From positions 298,711 to 362,710 of the forward strand of contig NZ_CP033012.1 in NCBI RefSeq assembly GCF_005080765.1: DNA of 64,000 bases, written 5' to 3'. The DNA comes from Buchnera aphidicola (Anoecia oenotherae). Lineage in GTDB: Bacteria; Pseudomonadota; Gammaproteobacteria; Enterobacterales; Enterobacteriaceae. Below the pieces are notes generated by a model. That model searched no databases. It saw only the letters and a list, made by a program, of their open reading frames with translations, and had not been told where the DNA came from. Positions 8,655 to 18,982 of the stretch are shown here, piece by piece (position 1 is the stretch's first letter; every line of letters starts with the position of its first letter). A program made the position numbers and the translations under genes.

Positions 8655-9947
8655 TTATTGTATAAATTTTAATCCATTCATATATTTTTTTTGTAAAATA
8701 GTAGGAATTTCTATTTTACCATCAGCATGTTGATAATTTTCTATAATGGCAGCTAGTGTTCTTCCAACAGCTAATCCAGATGCGTTTAGTGTATGTAAAA
8801 ATTTATTTTTATGATTTTTTTTTCTAGAATATTTTAGATTAATTCTTCTTGATTGAAAATCTAACATATTAGAACAAGAAGATACTTCTATATATTTATC
8901 CATAGATGGGAACCAAACTTCTAAATCATAAGTTTTAGAAGCAGAAAATCCTAAATCTTGTGAGCATAAGAGAACTTTTCTATATGGTAATTTTAATAGT
9001 TTTAATACTTTTTCCGCATGATGAGTTATGTTTTCTAAAGCTAAAGACGATTTTTTTGGGTGAACAATTTGTATAATTTCTACTTTTTCGAATTGATGGG
9101 TTCGAATTAATCCTTTTGTATTTTGTCCATAGGAATAATTTTCTGATCGAAAACAAGGAGAATAAGCTGTTAGTAGGATAGGTAGATCATTTTTATTAAT
9201 TAATTTGTTTTTAAATAAGTTTATTAGTGGTACTTCTGAAGTTGGTATTAAAGAATACTCTAAATTTTTTTTATTTTTAGAATAAATATGAAAAAGTTCT
9301 TCTTTGAATTTTGGTAATTGTCCTGTTCCATATAAGCAGTCTGAATTTACTATATAAGGAATATATGTTTCTGAATATCCATGTTTTATTGTATGTAAAT
9401 CCAACATAAATTGACCAAGTGCTCTATGAAGCAAAGCAATTTTATTTTTCATGATAATAAACTGAGAACCAGATATATTTAAATTTGGATTAGAATCGAA
9501 TCCGAAAACATTATTTCCAAGTTGAATGTGGTTTTTAAATAGTATATTGGTTTTTTTATATTTATCCCCCCATTTGGATATTTCGTGATTATTTGTATTG
9601 TTTTTTCCTATTGGAGTATCTTTATGAGGTATGTTAGGTATATTGAGGTAAAACTGTAAAATCATTCTTTTTAATAGAGATAAGTTTTTTTTATTATGTT
9701 GAATATTATTGTTAATATTTACTACTTTTTTTTTCAAATGCGAATTTTTTTTAGATAGTAATTTAAATTTTCCAATTAATTTTGATATATGATTTCGGTT
9801 TTTTTGAAGGTTTTCAGTGTATAATTGAAGAATTTTTCTTTTAGATTCTAACGTGTTTATTCTATGTATGTCTAAATTAAATCCACGAGTTTTTAGTTTT
9901 TTTTTTATTAATTCAGGTTGAATACGAAATAAGATTGGATCTAACAT
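8655..9947 (-). CDS. serS: seryl-tRNA synthetase
   Basis: Class II synthetase charging tRNA-Ser, such as the tRNA-Ser(UGA) at 26732 in this window. The length of 430 aa equals E. coli SerS. The N-terminal part (about residues 25-105) is a lysine-rich helical arm that binds the long variable arm of tRNA-Ser. The catalytic core has the TSEVPL segment, motif 2 with CFRSENYSYGQNTKGLIRTHQF and motif 3 with ASGLAVGRTLAAIIEN. Upstream on the same strand is lolA, as in the E. coli lolA-rarA-serS block, but rarA is missing. Confidence 0.98.
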   Translation of the reverse strand: MLDPILFRIQPELIKKKLKTRGFNLDIHRINTLESKRKILQLYTENLQKNRNHISKLIGKFKLLSKKNSHLKKKVVNINNNIQHNKKNLSLLKRMILQFYLNIPNIPHKDTPIGKNNTNNHEISKWGDKYKKTNILFKNHIQLGNNVFGFDSNPNLNISGSQFIIMKNKIALLHRALGQFMLDLHTIKHGYSETYIPYIVNSDCLYGTGQLPKFKEELFHIYSKNKKNLEYSLIPTSEVPLINLFKNKLINKNDLPILLTAYSPCFRSENYSYGQNTKGLIRTHQFEKVEIIQIVHPKKSSLALENITHHAEKVLKLLKLPYRKVLLCSQDLGFSASKTYDLEVWFPSMDKYIEVSSCSNMLDFQSRRINLKYSRKKNHKNKFLHTLNASGLAVGRTLAAIIENYQHADGKIEIPTILQKKYMNGLKFIQ

Positions 9948-9975
9948 TTTTTTTTACAAAAAGAAGGTGAGTGTA

Positions 9976-10025
9976 GTTTGCGTTAAGTTTTAATTATTTG
10001 ATTTCAATAATAAAAAAACGCAAAC
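9976..10025 (-). terminator. possible stem-loop downstream of lolA
   Basis: GTTTGCGTT at 9976-9984 pairs with AACGCAAAC at 10017-10025. The inner sequence is AT-rich and can form a smaller hairpin. It lies between the lolA stop and the serS start. The long interior makes it a weak terminator candidate. It could equally be a 5' leader structure of serS. Confidence 0.35.
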
Positions 10026-10060
10026 ATGATTTTAAATGTTATAAAAAATTTTATTAATAA

Positions 10061-10684
10061 TTAACTATTACTTGAATTGCTTAGTCTCAGATCATTAACT
10101 TCAGTTCTTTCTGGAATTACAAAATTAAATTTATCTGGTTCTACATCCCATTTGTTTTGGCTTCGGAACTCAAATATAATTCTTTCACCAGTATCATCTA
10201 TGAACTCAGCTCTTTTAATAATTCCTTCTTCTGTGATATTTATATTAATTTTCTTATAAGGTAAAAATTTTTCACTTAGAATCATATTAAATGCGTTGTT
10301 TTTATGTTTGTTTACTATTGCTTTTAGAAATGATGGATCATTTAGCATAGATAGAATTTGTACATTCTTTTTCATATGTTCAAATGGAAGAACAGTTACA
10401 GAACGATCTTTTATATTAAAATGCCATACAGTTTTTCCATTAGATATGACTTTTACAGGACTAGGAGAATCTATATGAATATAAAAAGTAGTTTTGTCTT
10501 TAATCCAAAGTTTTCCTTGAGCATCAAAAATTTGTTTTCCATCTTTATCTATTATTTTTTGTTTAAATTCTAAAAATATATTTTTTAAATGATTTAATCG
10601 ATTTTCTAGATCTAATTGTTTATCGAATGCTATTGAAGATACTGATAATAATACTGCAAAGATAAATAAGAATATTTTATTCAT
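10061..10684 (-). CDS. lolA: outer-membrane lipoprotein carrier protein LolA
   Basis: Periplasmic chaperone that ferries lipoproteins from the LolCDE complex to the outer membrane. The 207 aa protein (203 in E. coli) begins with a signal peptide (MNKIFLFIFAVLLSVSSIAF). The mature part follows the LolA pattern: LENRLNHLKNIFLEFKQKI, GKLWIKDKTTFYIH, VISNGKTVWHFN and a C-terminal NKWDVEPDKFNFVIPERTEV. In E. coli the order is lolA, rarA, serS. Here lolA is directly before serS. Its presence implies that some outer-membrane lipoprotein traffic is kept, although the one expected lipoprotein in the window (FlgH) has lost its lipidation cysteine. Confidence 0.92.
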   Translation of the reverse strand: MNKIFLFIFAVLLSVSSIAFDKQLDLENRLNHLKNIFLEFKQKIIDKDGKQIFDAQGKLWIKDKTTFYIHIDSPSPVKVISNGKTVWHFNIKDRSVTVLPFEHMKKNVQILSMLNDPSFLKAIVNKHKNNAFNMILSEKFLPYKKININITEEGIIKRAEFIDDTGERIIFEFRSQNKWDVEPDKFNFVIPERTEVNDLRLSNSSNS

Positions 10685-11007
10685 TTTTTGTCCTAGAATC
10701 AGTTTAAAAAAAGATATGACGTTTTCACATTTATATGAGTTTATATTGAATATTTTTATTTAGAATAAATATATAGTTTATATTAGGATTTTAAATATGT
10801 ATAGAAGATAAACTCATTTATTTGCGTTTAATTAGAATAACATATAAAATAATACTTATATTAGAATTAATTTAAATAATAATATTATATATTAAAAATT
10901 ATTTTTTTATATTTAAAATTTATAGTATATAAAATTTTGAAAATAAATAAAGTATTAAAAATAAATAAATTTTAAATTAGTTAAATAAATGTATTTATAA
11001 AATAAAA
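10685..11007. other. gene-free divergent spacer lolA/trxB
   Basis: This 323 bp region separates divergently transcribed lolA and trxB, so promoters for both should be here. In E. coli lrp and ftsK lie between these genes. No trace of either is visible. I cannot place the promoters reliably in sequence this AT-rich. Confidence 0.6.
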
Positions 11008-11961
11008 ATGGAAACTAAAAATACCTCACTTTTGATACTAGGATCCGGTCCAGCTGGTTACACTGCTGCAATTTATTCATCTAGAGCTAATTTATTTCCA
11101 ATATTAATTACGGGAAATATGGTAGGAGGACAATTAACTACAACGTATAGTATTGAAAACTGGCCAGGAGATATTTCAGCTTTAAGTGGAATAGACTTAA
11201 TGGATAGAATGCATAATCATGCAAAAAAATTTAAAGTTGATATAATAAATGATGAAATCCTAGAAGTGGATTTTTTAACAAAACCATTTTATCTAATAGG
11301 TCGTACATTTTGTTATAAAACTGATGCATTGATTATAGCAACTGGTGCTTCTCCTAGGTATTTGGGGATAAGTTCAGAAAATAAGTTTAAAGGAAAAGGA
11401 GTATCCACATGTGCTATTTGTGATGGATTTTTTTATATAAACAAAGATGTAGTAGTTATAGGTGGAGGTAATACTGCTGTAGAAGAAGCTCTGTTTTTAT
11501 CAAAAATAGCTAGAAAAGTTTTTATAGTTCATAGAAATAAAATTTTTAGTGCAGAGAGAGTGTTGATCCATCAGTTAGAAGAAAAGGTGAAAAAAGAAAA
11601 AATAATATTGTTTACAAATTTTATAGTTGATGAAATTTTAGGAGAAAAAGAAGGAGTTACTGGAATTAGAATAAAATCTAATATAAATAATAATAAATTT
11701 ATTACTATAAGTATTTCAGCAGTTTTTATAGCTATAGGACATATTCCTAATACAAAAATTTTTAAAGATCAGCTAAAGATGAAAAATGAATATATTTCTG
11801 TTAAATTTGGAATACATAGCGGATTTACTAAAACTAGTATTGAAGGAATTTTTGCAGCAGGGGATGTAATTGATCATGTATATAGACAAGCTATTACTTC
11901 TTCAGCTACTGGATGTATGGCGGCTTTAGATGCCGAAAAGTATTTAAATAAAAAAAAATGA
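11008..11961 (+). CDS. trxB: thioredoxin reductase
   Basis: FAD flavoenzyme that reduces thioredoxin with NADPH. The 317 aa protein (321 in E. coli) has the FAD-binding motif ILGSGPAGYTAAIYSSRA at the N-terminus, the ATG-type segment IIATGASPRYLG, the redox-active CxxC in STCAICDGFFY (about residue 135), the NADPH-binding VVIGGGNTAVEEALFLS with the HRNK phosphate-recognition segment, and the C-terminal FAD segment GIFAAGDVIDHVYRQ. infA follows on the same strand, as in related Buchnera-type orders. Confidence 0.98.
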   Translation: METKNTSLLILGSGPAGYTAAIYSSRANLFPILITGNMVGGQLTTTYSIENWPGDISALSGIDLMDRMHNHAKKFKVDIINDEILEVDFLTKPFYLIGRTFCYKTDALIIATGASPRYLGISSENKFKGKGVSTCAICDGFFYINKDVVVIGGGNTAVEEALFLSKIARKVFIVHRNKIFSAERVLIHQLEEKVKKEKIILFTNFIVDEILGEKEGVTGIRIKSNINNNKFITISISAVFIAIGHIPNTKIFKDQLKMKNEYISVKFGIHSGFTKTSIEGIFAAGDVIDHVYRQAITSSATGCMAALDAEKYLNKKK

Positions 11962-12153
11962 AATAATATTATTGACATGATTAAATTTAAATTGTAAACA
12001 AATTTCCATTTTTTACTAAAAATTTAGTATATATTGTGTATATGAAATGTAAAGTAAAAATTCTATAAAAATAGTTTAATTTTAAATTTTTTATATCTTT
12101 GTCATTTATAAGAAATTTATATTCATTTAAAAATAATAGAGAACAAGTAAATT

Positions 12154-12372
12154 ATGCATAAAGAAGATAATGTAGAAATGCAAGGAACTGTAATTGATAC
12201 TTTACCTAATACTATGTTCCGAGTAAAACTAGAAAATGGGCATATTATTATTGCTCATATATCAGGAAAAATGAGAAAAAATTACATTAGAATTCTTACT
12301 GGAGACAAAGTTACTGTAGAATTGACTCCATATGATATTTCTAAAGGAAGAATAATTTTTAGAAGTAGATAA
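12154..12372 (+). CDS. infA: translation initiation factor IF-1
   Basis: Small OB-fold factor that binds the ribosomal A site during initiation, together with IF2 (infB at the far end of the window). The length of 72 aa is exactly that of E. coli IF-1. Visible signature segments are MQGTVIDTLPNTMFRVKLEN, ISGKMRKNYIRILTGD and the C-terminal YDISKGRIIFRSR. It sits alone between trxB and aspS with spacers of about 190 and 240 bp. Confidence 0.98.
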   Translation: MHKEDNVEMQGTVIDTLPNTMFRVKLENGHIIIAHISGKMRKNYIRILTGDKVTVELTPYDISKGRIIFRSR

Positions 12373-12615
12373 ATGGATTAAATATTAATTATATTTTACA
12401 TAATATATATAATGTGTTCTAACGTGTAATGTTTATATTTTAAATAAAAAAAAATTTTGTAATTTTATTAATAAAAAATTAAAAATATTAATTTAAAAAA
12501 AAGATTTATTTTTTTTATATAACAAAAAAAATTTATACGCTATTTTTACAGAATATGATTTATTTTTATTAACGTATTACATATATTTATATGTTATCTC
12601 TCGAAGAGAAGTTAT

Positions 12616-14343
12616 ATGCGTACAAAATATTGTGGAGATCTATGTTTAACAGATATAGATACATCAGTTATCTTATGTGGATGGGTTGATAAAATTAGAA
12701 ATTTTGGAAGTTTTTTATTTTTAGATTTAAGGGACAATAGAGGAATAGTTCAAATTTTTATAGATAAGAAAAATAAAAATTTATATAAAGAATTTTCTAT
12801 TTTAAAAAATGAATATTGTATTAAAGTTCATGGTATTGTTAAAAAAAGATTAGATAAAAACATTAATTTAAATTTAAATACTGGAAAAGTAGAAGTATTA
12901 GCAAAAAAAATATACTTATTTAATAAATCTCAGTCATTTCCTTTAGATTATAATCATACACATAGCGAAGAAACACGATTTTTATTTCGGTATTTAGATT
13001 TAAGAAATAAAAAAAATATTAATATTTTTAAAATTAGAAGTAAAATAGTATTTATACTACACTATTTTTTACAAAGAAATAAATTTATAAATGTAGAAAC
13101 GCCTATTTTGACAAAAGTAATGACTGAAGGATCAAGAAACTATTTAGTGGCTAGTAGAATACATATTGATAAATTTTATGCCTTATCACAATCTCCTCAG
13201 ATATATAAACAACTTCTTATGATATCAGGTTTTGATCGTTATTATCAGATAACTAAATGTTTTAGAGATGAAGATTTACGTTCAGATCGTCAACCAGAAT
13301 TTACTCAATTAGATGTAGAAATGTCATTTATGGACATTAAAAAAGTTCGTTTAATTATGGAAAAAATGATTCGGAATTTATGGAAAAAAGTTTTAAAAAT
13401 TCGGTTAGACAAATTTCCGGTGATAACTTTTAATAGTGCAATAGAAAAATACGGTTCTGATAAACCAGATTTAAGAAATCCATTATTATTAATAAATTTA
13501 ACTTTTTTATTAAAAAAAAATAAAAAATTTCGTTTATTTTTTAATATAAAAGAGGTAAAAAATTATAAAATAGTTGGACTTTGTGTTTCACATGAAAAAT
13601 ATTTTAGTAGAAAAAGAATAGAAAAATATAATTTATTAGTTGCTAAATTTACTAAATCACAATTAATTTATATACAAATCATTAATATAAAATTAGGATT
13701 AAATGGCATTAAAAGTTCTCATAAGAATTTACTAGATATTGTAATTTTACAAAAGATAATTAATGAAACAAAGGCAAAAAATGGAGATATTGTATTTTTA
13801 ATGATAGAGCAATGTGCTTTAGTTAGTTCTATTTTTGGAATTTTAAGAAAACAAATTGGTGAAGAGTTAAATTTAATAGATAAAAAAGATTGGAAGCCAG
13901 TTTGGATTATAGATTTTCCATTATTTAACAAAGATGTTGAAAATAATTTAGTTCCTACACATCATCCATTTACTTCTTTTAAAAATACTAAAAAAAATTT
14001 AGAATTATTAGATTCTTGTCCTGAAAAAGTTATTTCTGAAGCTTATGATTTAGTAATAAATGGATATGAAGCTGGAGGTGGTTCTGTTAGAATAAATAGT
14101 GCGTATATACAAGATAAAATCTTTAATCTTATAGGAATGTCAAGAAAAATAAAAAAAGAACAATTTGGGTTTTTTTTAAAAGCTTTAGATTTCGGAACAC
14201 CTCCTCATGCAGGAATGGCTTTTGGTTTAGATAGAATTATAATGTTGATGACAAAATCAAAAAATATAAAAGATGTTATTGCATTTCCTAAGACAACTTC
14301 TTCTTATTGTTTAACAACAGGTGCACCTAATAAAATCATTTAG
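12616..14343 (+). CDS. aspS: aspartyl-tRNA synthetase
   Basis: Class IIb synthetase charging tRNA-Asp. At 575 aa it is slightly shorter than the 590 aa of E. coli. The N-terminal OB-fold anticodon-binding domain contains GWVDKIRNFGSFLFLDLRD. The catalytic core has ETPILTKVMTEGSRNYLV, motif 2 CFRDEDLRSDRQPEFTQLD (about residues 216-234) and motif 3 in HAGMAFGLDRIIML near the C-terminus. The bacterial-specific GAD insertion domain in the middle is strongly AT-driven (many K, N, I) but keeps its length. Downstream lies the longest gene-free stretch of the window. Confidence 0.98.
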   Translation: MRTKYCGDLCLTDIDTSVILCGWVDKIRNFGSFLFLDLRDNRGIVQIFIDKKNKNLYKEFSILKNEYCIKVHGIVKKRLDKNINLNLNTGKVEVLAKKIYLFNKSQSFPLDYNHTHSEETRFLFRYLDLRNKKNINIFKIRSKIVFILHYFLQRNKFINVETPILTKVMTEGSRNYLVASRIHIDKFYALSQSPQIYKQLLMISGFDRYYQITKCFRDEDLRSDRQPEFTQLDVEMSFMDIKKVRLIMEKMIRNLWKKVLKIRLDKFPVITFNSAIEKYGSDKPDLRNPLLLINLTFLLKKNKKFRLFFNIKEVKNYKIVGLCVSHEKYFSRKRIEKYNLLVAKFTKSQLIYIQIINIKLGLNGIKSSHKNLLDIVILQKIINETKAKNGDIVFLMIEQCALVSSIFGILRKQIGEELNLIDKKDWKPVWIIDFPLFNKDVENNLVPTHHPFTSFKNTKKNLELLDSCPEKVISEAYDLVINGYEAGGGSVRINSAYIQDKIFNLIGMSRKIKKEQFGFFLKALDFGTPPHAGMAFGLDRIIMLMTKSKNIKDVIAFPKTTSSYCLTTGAPNKII

Positions 14344-15484
14344 TTACTCAGTAAAGTTAAATCAATTCAAGTATATTGAATTTCTTGAAAAGTAATTATC
14401 AGTTGATAATATAATTAAAAATTAACAATATGTAATTATATTTAATTATATTAAGTAATTTAATATATTAATTTTATTTTATTTTATTTTATTTTTAATA
14501 TATATCATAAAAAATGATATTTGAAGCATAAATAAAAAATATCAGTTAATATATTGATATTTTATTTTTTAAATAAAAATATTATTTAGGATATACTTTT
14601 TATTATGATCAATTATCAATTAATAAGAAACATATTGTTATTGTTAAAATGATAGGATAAAACATAACGTATATATAACAATTATAGTGTATACAAAAAA
14701 ACAAAAAAAAATTTTTGTTTATTTAATAGTTTAAAATGTATGTAAACAATTTTACATATAATTAAATTTAATTTGTATTTAATAAATATATTTATATATA
14801 CTTATTATAAAGTATAATACGTAGTTATTGTTTGCTTTTCTTGTTTAAAGTGTGTTTTTCAATAATTAGTATTAAATTTATTTTTTTTTACATATTAATA
14901 ATTTTGAAAATTTCTATTTTTTTATTGTTAATAAAAAATTTTTATATATAGAATTATTATTGATGTATGTTTTACTATATTAAATGAAAAATAAAGTATC
15001 TAAATAAAAAAATTTAGGCGTTAAATATAATAATTTTTACTTTATTTTTTAAAATATAAAAGTTAAATTTTTTTTAAAAAACATTAATATTTTTCTTTCT
15101 AATCATTTAAAATAAGCAATTTTTAGTAAAGAAGTTATAAATAGTATTTATAACTAATAATTTTTAGATTATTTAATTTAATTAAGTAGTATTATGTCTT
15201 AGTTTTTACTAAGTAGATTTAATGTAAATAAAATATTTATTAAATTAAATATTAATTAAATGTAAATAAAATTTTATTAAATATAAATATTTGAAATTTT
15301 TAAATTTTTTAAAATAGAATATTTTTAATTTTTTATATTAAAAAAAATATATATAAATATAAAATATATTAATAAATCGCATAGATTAATTGTTTTCTAT
15401 ATAAAGGATTTACATATATTTTATATTTACGCTTATTAATATAATTAATTTGAATTTTAAAAAAATATTGTTATAAATATTTTT
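14344..15484. other. 1.1 kb gene-free stretch aspS-pykA
   Basis: No open frame of note, no tRNA-like sequence and no repeat family member is visible. Weak hairpins occur soon after aspS (AATTCAA / TTGAATT at 14364-14382) and at 14536-14563 (AAAATATCA / TGATATTTT followed by a T-rich run). They could end the aspS transcript, which converges on pykA. In E. coli ruvAB, znuABC and mepM lie in the interval between aspS and pykA, so this may be the eroded site of former genes. That is inference from gene order. Confidence 0.55.
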
Positions 15485-16927
15485 TTATATTGATACTTTT
15501 ACAATTTTAGAATAATAAATTTTTTTAAAATTATTGTTTTTTTCTAATGCAATAATAACTACTAGACTTCCTGTAACTATTAGATTTTTAGATAGTAAAA
15601 ATGCAATGGCTTGATTTTCTTCATTTACTTCATTATTTATTTTTTTAAAAAATATGGGAATAACACCTCTATATAATGCCATTAAATTTAAATCTCGTAC
15701 TTTATTAGTTAACGAAAAGATAGGCAATTTAGACGTTATTCTAGAAGCTATGATAGCTATTTTTTTTGAATGTGTAAGATTAATAATAGACGATACTCCT
15801 GTTAAGTGACTAGCAGTATACATTGATGACATAGCTATAGCTTCTTTTATAGAATTAAATTTCGTATTTAAACGATGTTTTGAAGTGTTTAAAACAGGTA
15901 TTTTTTCTGCTCCTTGACATATTTTAGACATAGAAATTACAGTTTCTACTGGATTCTTTCCAGAAGCAGTTTCAGCTGATAACATGACTGCGTCAGTTCC
16001 ATCTAAGACTGCGTTAGCCACATCCATTACTTCTGCTCTTGTAGGAACAGAATTGGTAATCATGGATTCCATCATTTGGGTAGCTGTAATCACAATTTTG
16101 TTTAATTGACGAGTTCTTTTTATTAGTTTTTTTTGTACTCCTGCTAATTCTGGATCGCTGATTTCTACACCTAAATCTCCTCGAGCTACCATAATAGCAT
16201 CCGAGTTATTTATTATTTCATCTATGATATTTTGGTTAAAAACTACTTCTGCTCTTTCTATTTTTGCGATAACTTTTGCACGACTTCCTGCTTTTTTTAG
16301 TAATAATTTTGTGCGTAAAAGATCTTCAGAACATCTAGGGAAAGAAATTGCTAAATAATCTACTCCTAAGTTAGCCGCTAATATAATATCTTTTTCATCT
16401 TTTTTTGTCAGACAATCAGCGGATAATCCGCCTCCTAGTTTATTAATTCCTTTTTTGTTAGAGAGAACTCCACCTATTAATACTTCGGTAAATACTTTAG
16501 ATAATTCTGTATTTAATACTTTTAACTTTATTTTTCCATCGTCCAATAAAAGGATATCATTTTTTTTCACTTCTTCAGATAATTTAGAGTATTCAACTTG
16601 AACTATTTTTTCATTCCCATTATATTTTGAATAATTATAATCTAAAATAAAGTTATTTCCTTTTTTTAAAAAAATTTTGTTATTTTCAAATATTCCTATT
16701 CTAATTTTTGGACCTTGTAAGTCACCTAATATTGATAAATAACATCCCATTTCTTGCATAATTAATTTAGCTTGTTTTACTCTATATTGATGTTCTTTAC
16801 TATTACCATGGGAAAAGTTTAAACGTAATACATTAACACCACTTTTAATAATTTTTTTCAAATTATCTTTTTTATCTGTAGAAGGACCTAATGTTGCGAC
16901 AATTTTTGTTCTTCTAATACATTTCAT
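15485..16927 (-). CDS. pykA: pyruvate kinase
   Basis: Converts phosphoenolpyruvate and ADP to pyruvate and ATP at the end of glycolysis. The length of 480 aa matches the E. coli PykA isozyme. Visible features are TKIVATLGPSTDKKDNL and LRLNFSHGN at the N-terminus, LGDLQGPKIRIG, DILLLDDGKI, the catalytic region KVIAKIERAEVV, MVARGDLGVEI (metal and phosphate binding) and TATQMMESMI. The orientation is divergent from zwf, and the E. coli order pykA-hexR-zwf has the regulator gene hexR missing here. Assignment to PykA rather than PykF rests on length and this neighbourhood. Confidence 0.95.
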   Translation of the reverse strand: MKCIRRTKIVATLGPSTDKKDNLKKIIKSGVNVLRLNFSHGNSKEHQYRVKQAKLIMQEMGCYLSILGDLQGPKIRIGIFENNKIFLKKGNNFILDYNYSKYNGNEKIVQVEYSKLSEEVKKNDILLLDDGKIKLKVLNTELSKVFTEVLIGGVLSNKKGINKLGGGLSADCLTKKDEKDIILAANLGVDYLAISFPRCSEDLLRTKLLLKKAGSRAKVIAKIERAEVVFNQNIIDEIINNSDAIMVARGDLGVEISDPELAGVQKKLIKRTRQLNKIVITATQMMESMITNSVPTRAEVMDVANAVLDGTDAVMLSAETASGKNPVETVISMSKICQGAEKIPVLNTSKHRLNTKFNSIKEAIAMSSMYTASHLTGVSSIINLTHSKKIAIIASRITSKLPIFSLTNKVRDLNLMALYRGVIPIFFKKINNEVNEENQAIAFLLSKNLIVTGSLVVIIALEKNNNFKKIYYSKIVKVSI

Positions 16928-17515
16928 AATAATAAAAGCCTATTGTTTATAAAAGATAAAATATAAGGTTTAAAATTCTTAATATATATACAATATTCAT
17001 ACTGAAAAGAATTTTTTTATTCAAAACTATTTTTATAATACCTTTATTTTTTGTTTTTTTAAAGTTACTAATATTATGATATTAACTAAAGATTAATTTA
17101 TAGGGAATCTTTTTAAGATTTAGTGAATACTTACAAATTTTTAAAAGATATGTTAAAATTTATTGTAATAATTGATTAAATTAACTTAATTTATATGTGT
17201 ATAATTAGTAAAACACGTTTAAGGTTTTAATTTTTTAATATTATAAATAGTACATAAAAATAAAATAAAACAGATAAATATTTTTTAAAAAAATATTTTT
17301 ATACTTACCAATTTTAATACTACAATGTCTAGTATTTTTAATAATTTTTGAAATATGATAATATTTTATATTAAGATAATCTAATTTTTTACATGTATTT
17401 TTTTTTAAATAAAAATAAAATTGTTTTTTTAAAAGTTACATTTTAAATATTTTCTATTTTATAAAGAAAATAATACAAATATTGCAAGTTAATTGTATTT
17501 ATCAGGATAAATTTC
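16928..17515. other. gene-free divergent spacer pykA/zwf
   Basis: This 588 bp region lies between divergent pykA and zwf, where E. coli has hexR, the regulator of both. No frame resembling HexR is readable. The stretch must contain both promoters, but AT content hides them. Confidence 0.55.
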
Positions 17516-18982
17516 ATGGTTTACAGTCCAATAGAATTATATGATATTGTTATTTTTGGAGCTAAAGGTGATTTAGTTAGAAGAAAATTAATTCCTGCAT
17601 TATACAATTTAGAATCTAAACAACATATACATGAAAATACTCGAATTATTGCTGTAGGAAGAGCAAAATGGAGCAGTCGTGAATATTGTGATATGATATT
17701 AAAAAATTTAATAACTTTTTTATCGAAAAAAATAGACTATTCAATATTTAATAAATTTAAATCTAGATTTGTTTTTTGTAATTTAGATGTTTCTGATCAT
17801 GCTAAATTTTTTTATTTAAAAGATATAATAAAAAAAAAAAATAGTAGATGTATTTATTATTTAGCTATGCCACATTATACGTTTAGTAACGTTTGTTTAG
17901 GATTAAAAAAGTTTAATCTTAATGATTGTAATTCTAGAGTTGTAGTTGAAAAACCTATAGGAATTTCTTTAGAAACATCTAAGCTAATAAATAATGTATT
18001 AGGAACATATTTTAGAGAAAATCAAATTTTTAGAATAGATCATTATCTTGGAAAGGAAACTGTTTTAAACCTACTTTCTTTTAGATTTGCAAATCTTTTT
18101 ATTTACAATAACTGGAATAAATCAGCGATTGATAGTGTGCAAGTTACCTTATCAGAAGAAATTGGATTAGAGGGAAGGGTTGACTTTTTTAATAGCACTG
18201 GTCAAACACGTGATATGGTTCAAAGTCATTTACTTCAGTTATTAACTCTTATCACTATGTCTAAACCATATGCTGTAAATGCAGATATAATTAGAGATGA
18301 AAAAGTAAAAATATTAAAAAGTTTAAAACCAATTACTAAAAATAACGTTAAAGATAATATTGTTCTTGGACAATATCATTCTGGTTTCATCAATAAAAAA
18401 CCGGTTAAATCATATTTAAATGATTTAGGGAATGACAATATTGTTAGTGATACTGAAACATTTATTGCAATAAAAGTAGAAGTTGATAATGAACAATGGA
18501 ATGGAGTACCGTTTTATATTAGAACAGGAAAAAGATTATTAAAAAAATGTTCGGAAATAATAGTCAACTTTAAAAATGATTCTAATAATATTTTCAATAA
18601 GATACTATCTAGTAGATCTAGTAATCAATTAATTATTACTTTACAACCTAATGAAGGATTAAAAATTAATATTTTTAATAGAAAACCAGGTGTATATGAT
18701 TCAAACAATTTAGTCACTAACTCTTTAAATTTTAGTTATAAAAAAAGTAATGAAACATTTTTAAACGATTATGAAAGGTTATTTTTAGAAGTTATAAGAG
18801 GAAATCAATCTTTGTTTGTACGTCGAGATGAAGTAGAATTAGCATGGAATTGGATAGATTCCATGATGTACGCATGGAAAGATGTAAATATGAAACCAAT
18901 TTTATATCAATCAGGAACTTGGGGTCCTGATAATTCTGATCTATTATTAAATAAAGATGGTAGATATTGGTATAATAATTAA
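17516..18982 (+). CDS. zwf: glucose-6-phosphate 1-dehydrogenase
   Basis: Oxidises glucose 6-phosphate with NADP, opening the oxidative pentose phosphate pathway and supplying NADPH and pentoses. The length is 488 aa (491 in E. coli). Signatures are the dinucleotide-binding IFGAKGDLVRRKLIPALY at the N-terminus, VVEKPIG, and the active-site motif RIDHYLGKETVLNLL (about residues 173-187, with the catalytic Asp-His). The C-terminus has WNWIDSMM and YQSGTWGPDNSD, as in the family. A 12-base A run at 17830-17841 is in an intact frame. Confidence 0.98.
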   Translation: MVYSPIELYDIVIFGAKGDLVRRKLIPALYNLESKQHIHENTRIIAVGRAKWSSREYCDMILKNLITFLSKKIDYSIFNKFKSRFVFCNLDVSDHAKFFYLKDIIKKKNSRCIYYLAMPHYTFSNVCLGLKKFNLNDCNSRVVVEKPIGISLETSKLINNVLGTYFRENQIFRIDHYLGKETVLNLLSFRFANLFIYNNWNKSAIDSVQVTLSEEIGLEGRVDFFNSTGQTRDMVQSHLLQLLTLITMSKPYAVNADIIRDEKVKILKSLKPITKNNVKDNIVLGQYHSGFINKKPVKSYLNDLGNDNIVSDTETFIAIKVEVDNEQWNGVPFYIRTGKRLLKKCSEIIVNFKNDSNNIFNKILSSRSSNQLIITLQPNEGLKINIFNRKPGVYDSNNLVTNSLNFSYKKSNETFLNDYERLFLEVIRGNQSLFVRRDEVELAWNWIDSMMYAWKDVNMKPILYQSGTWGPDNSDLLLNKDGRYWYNN

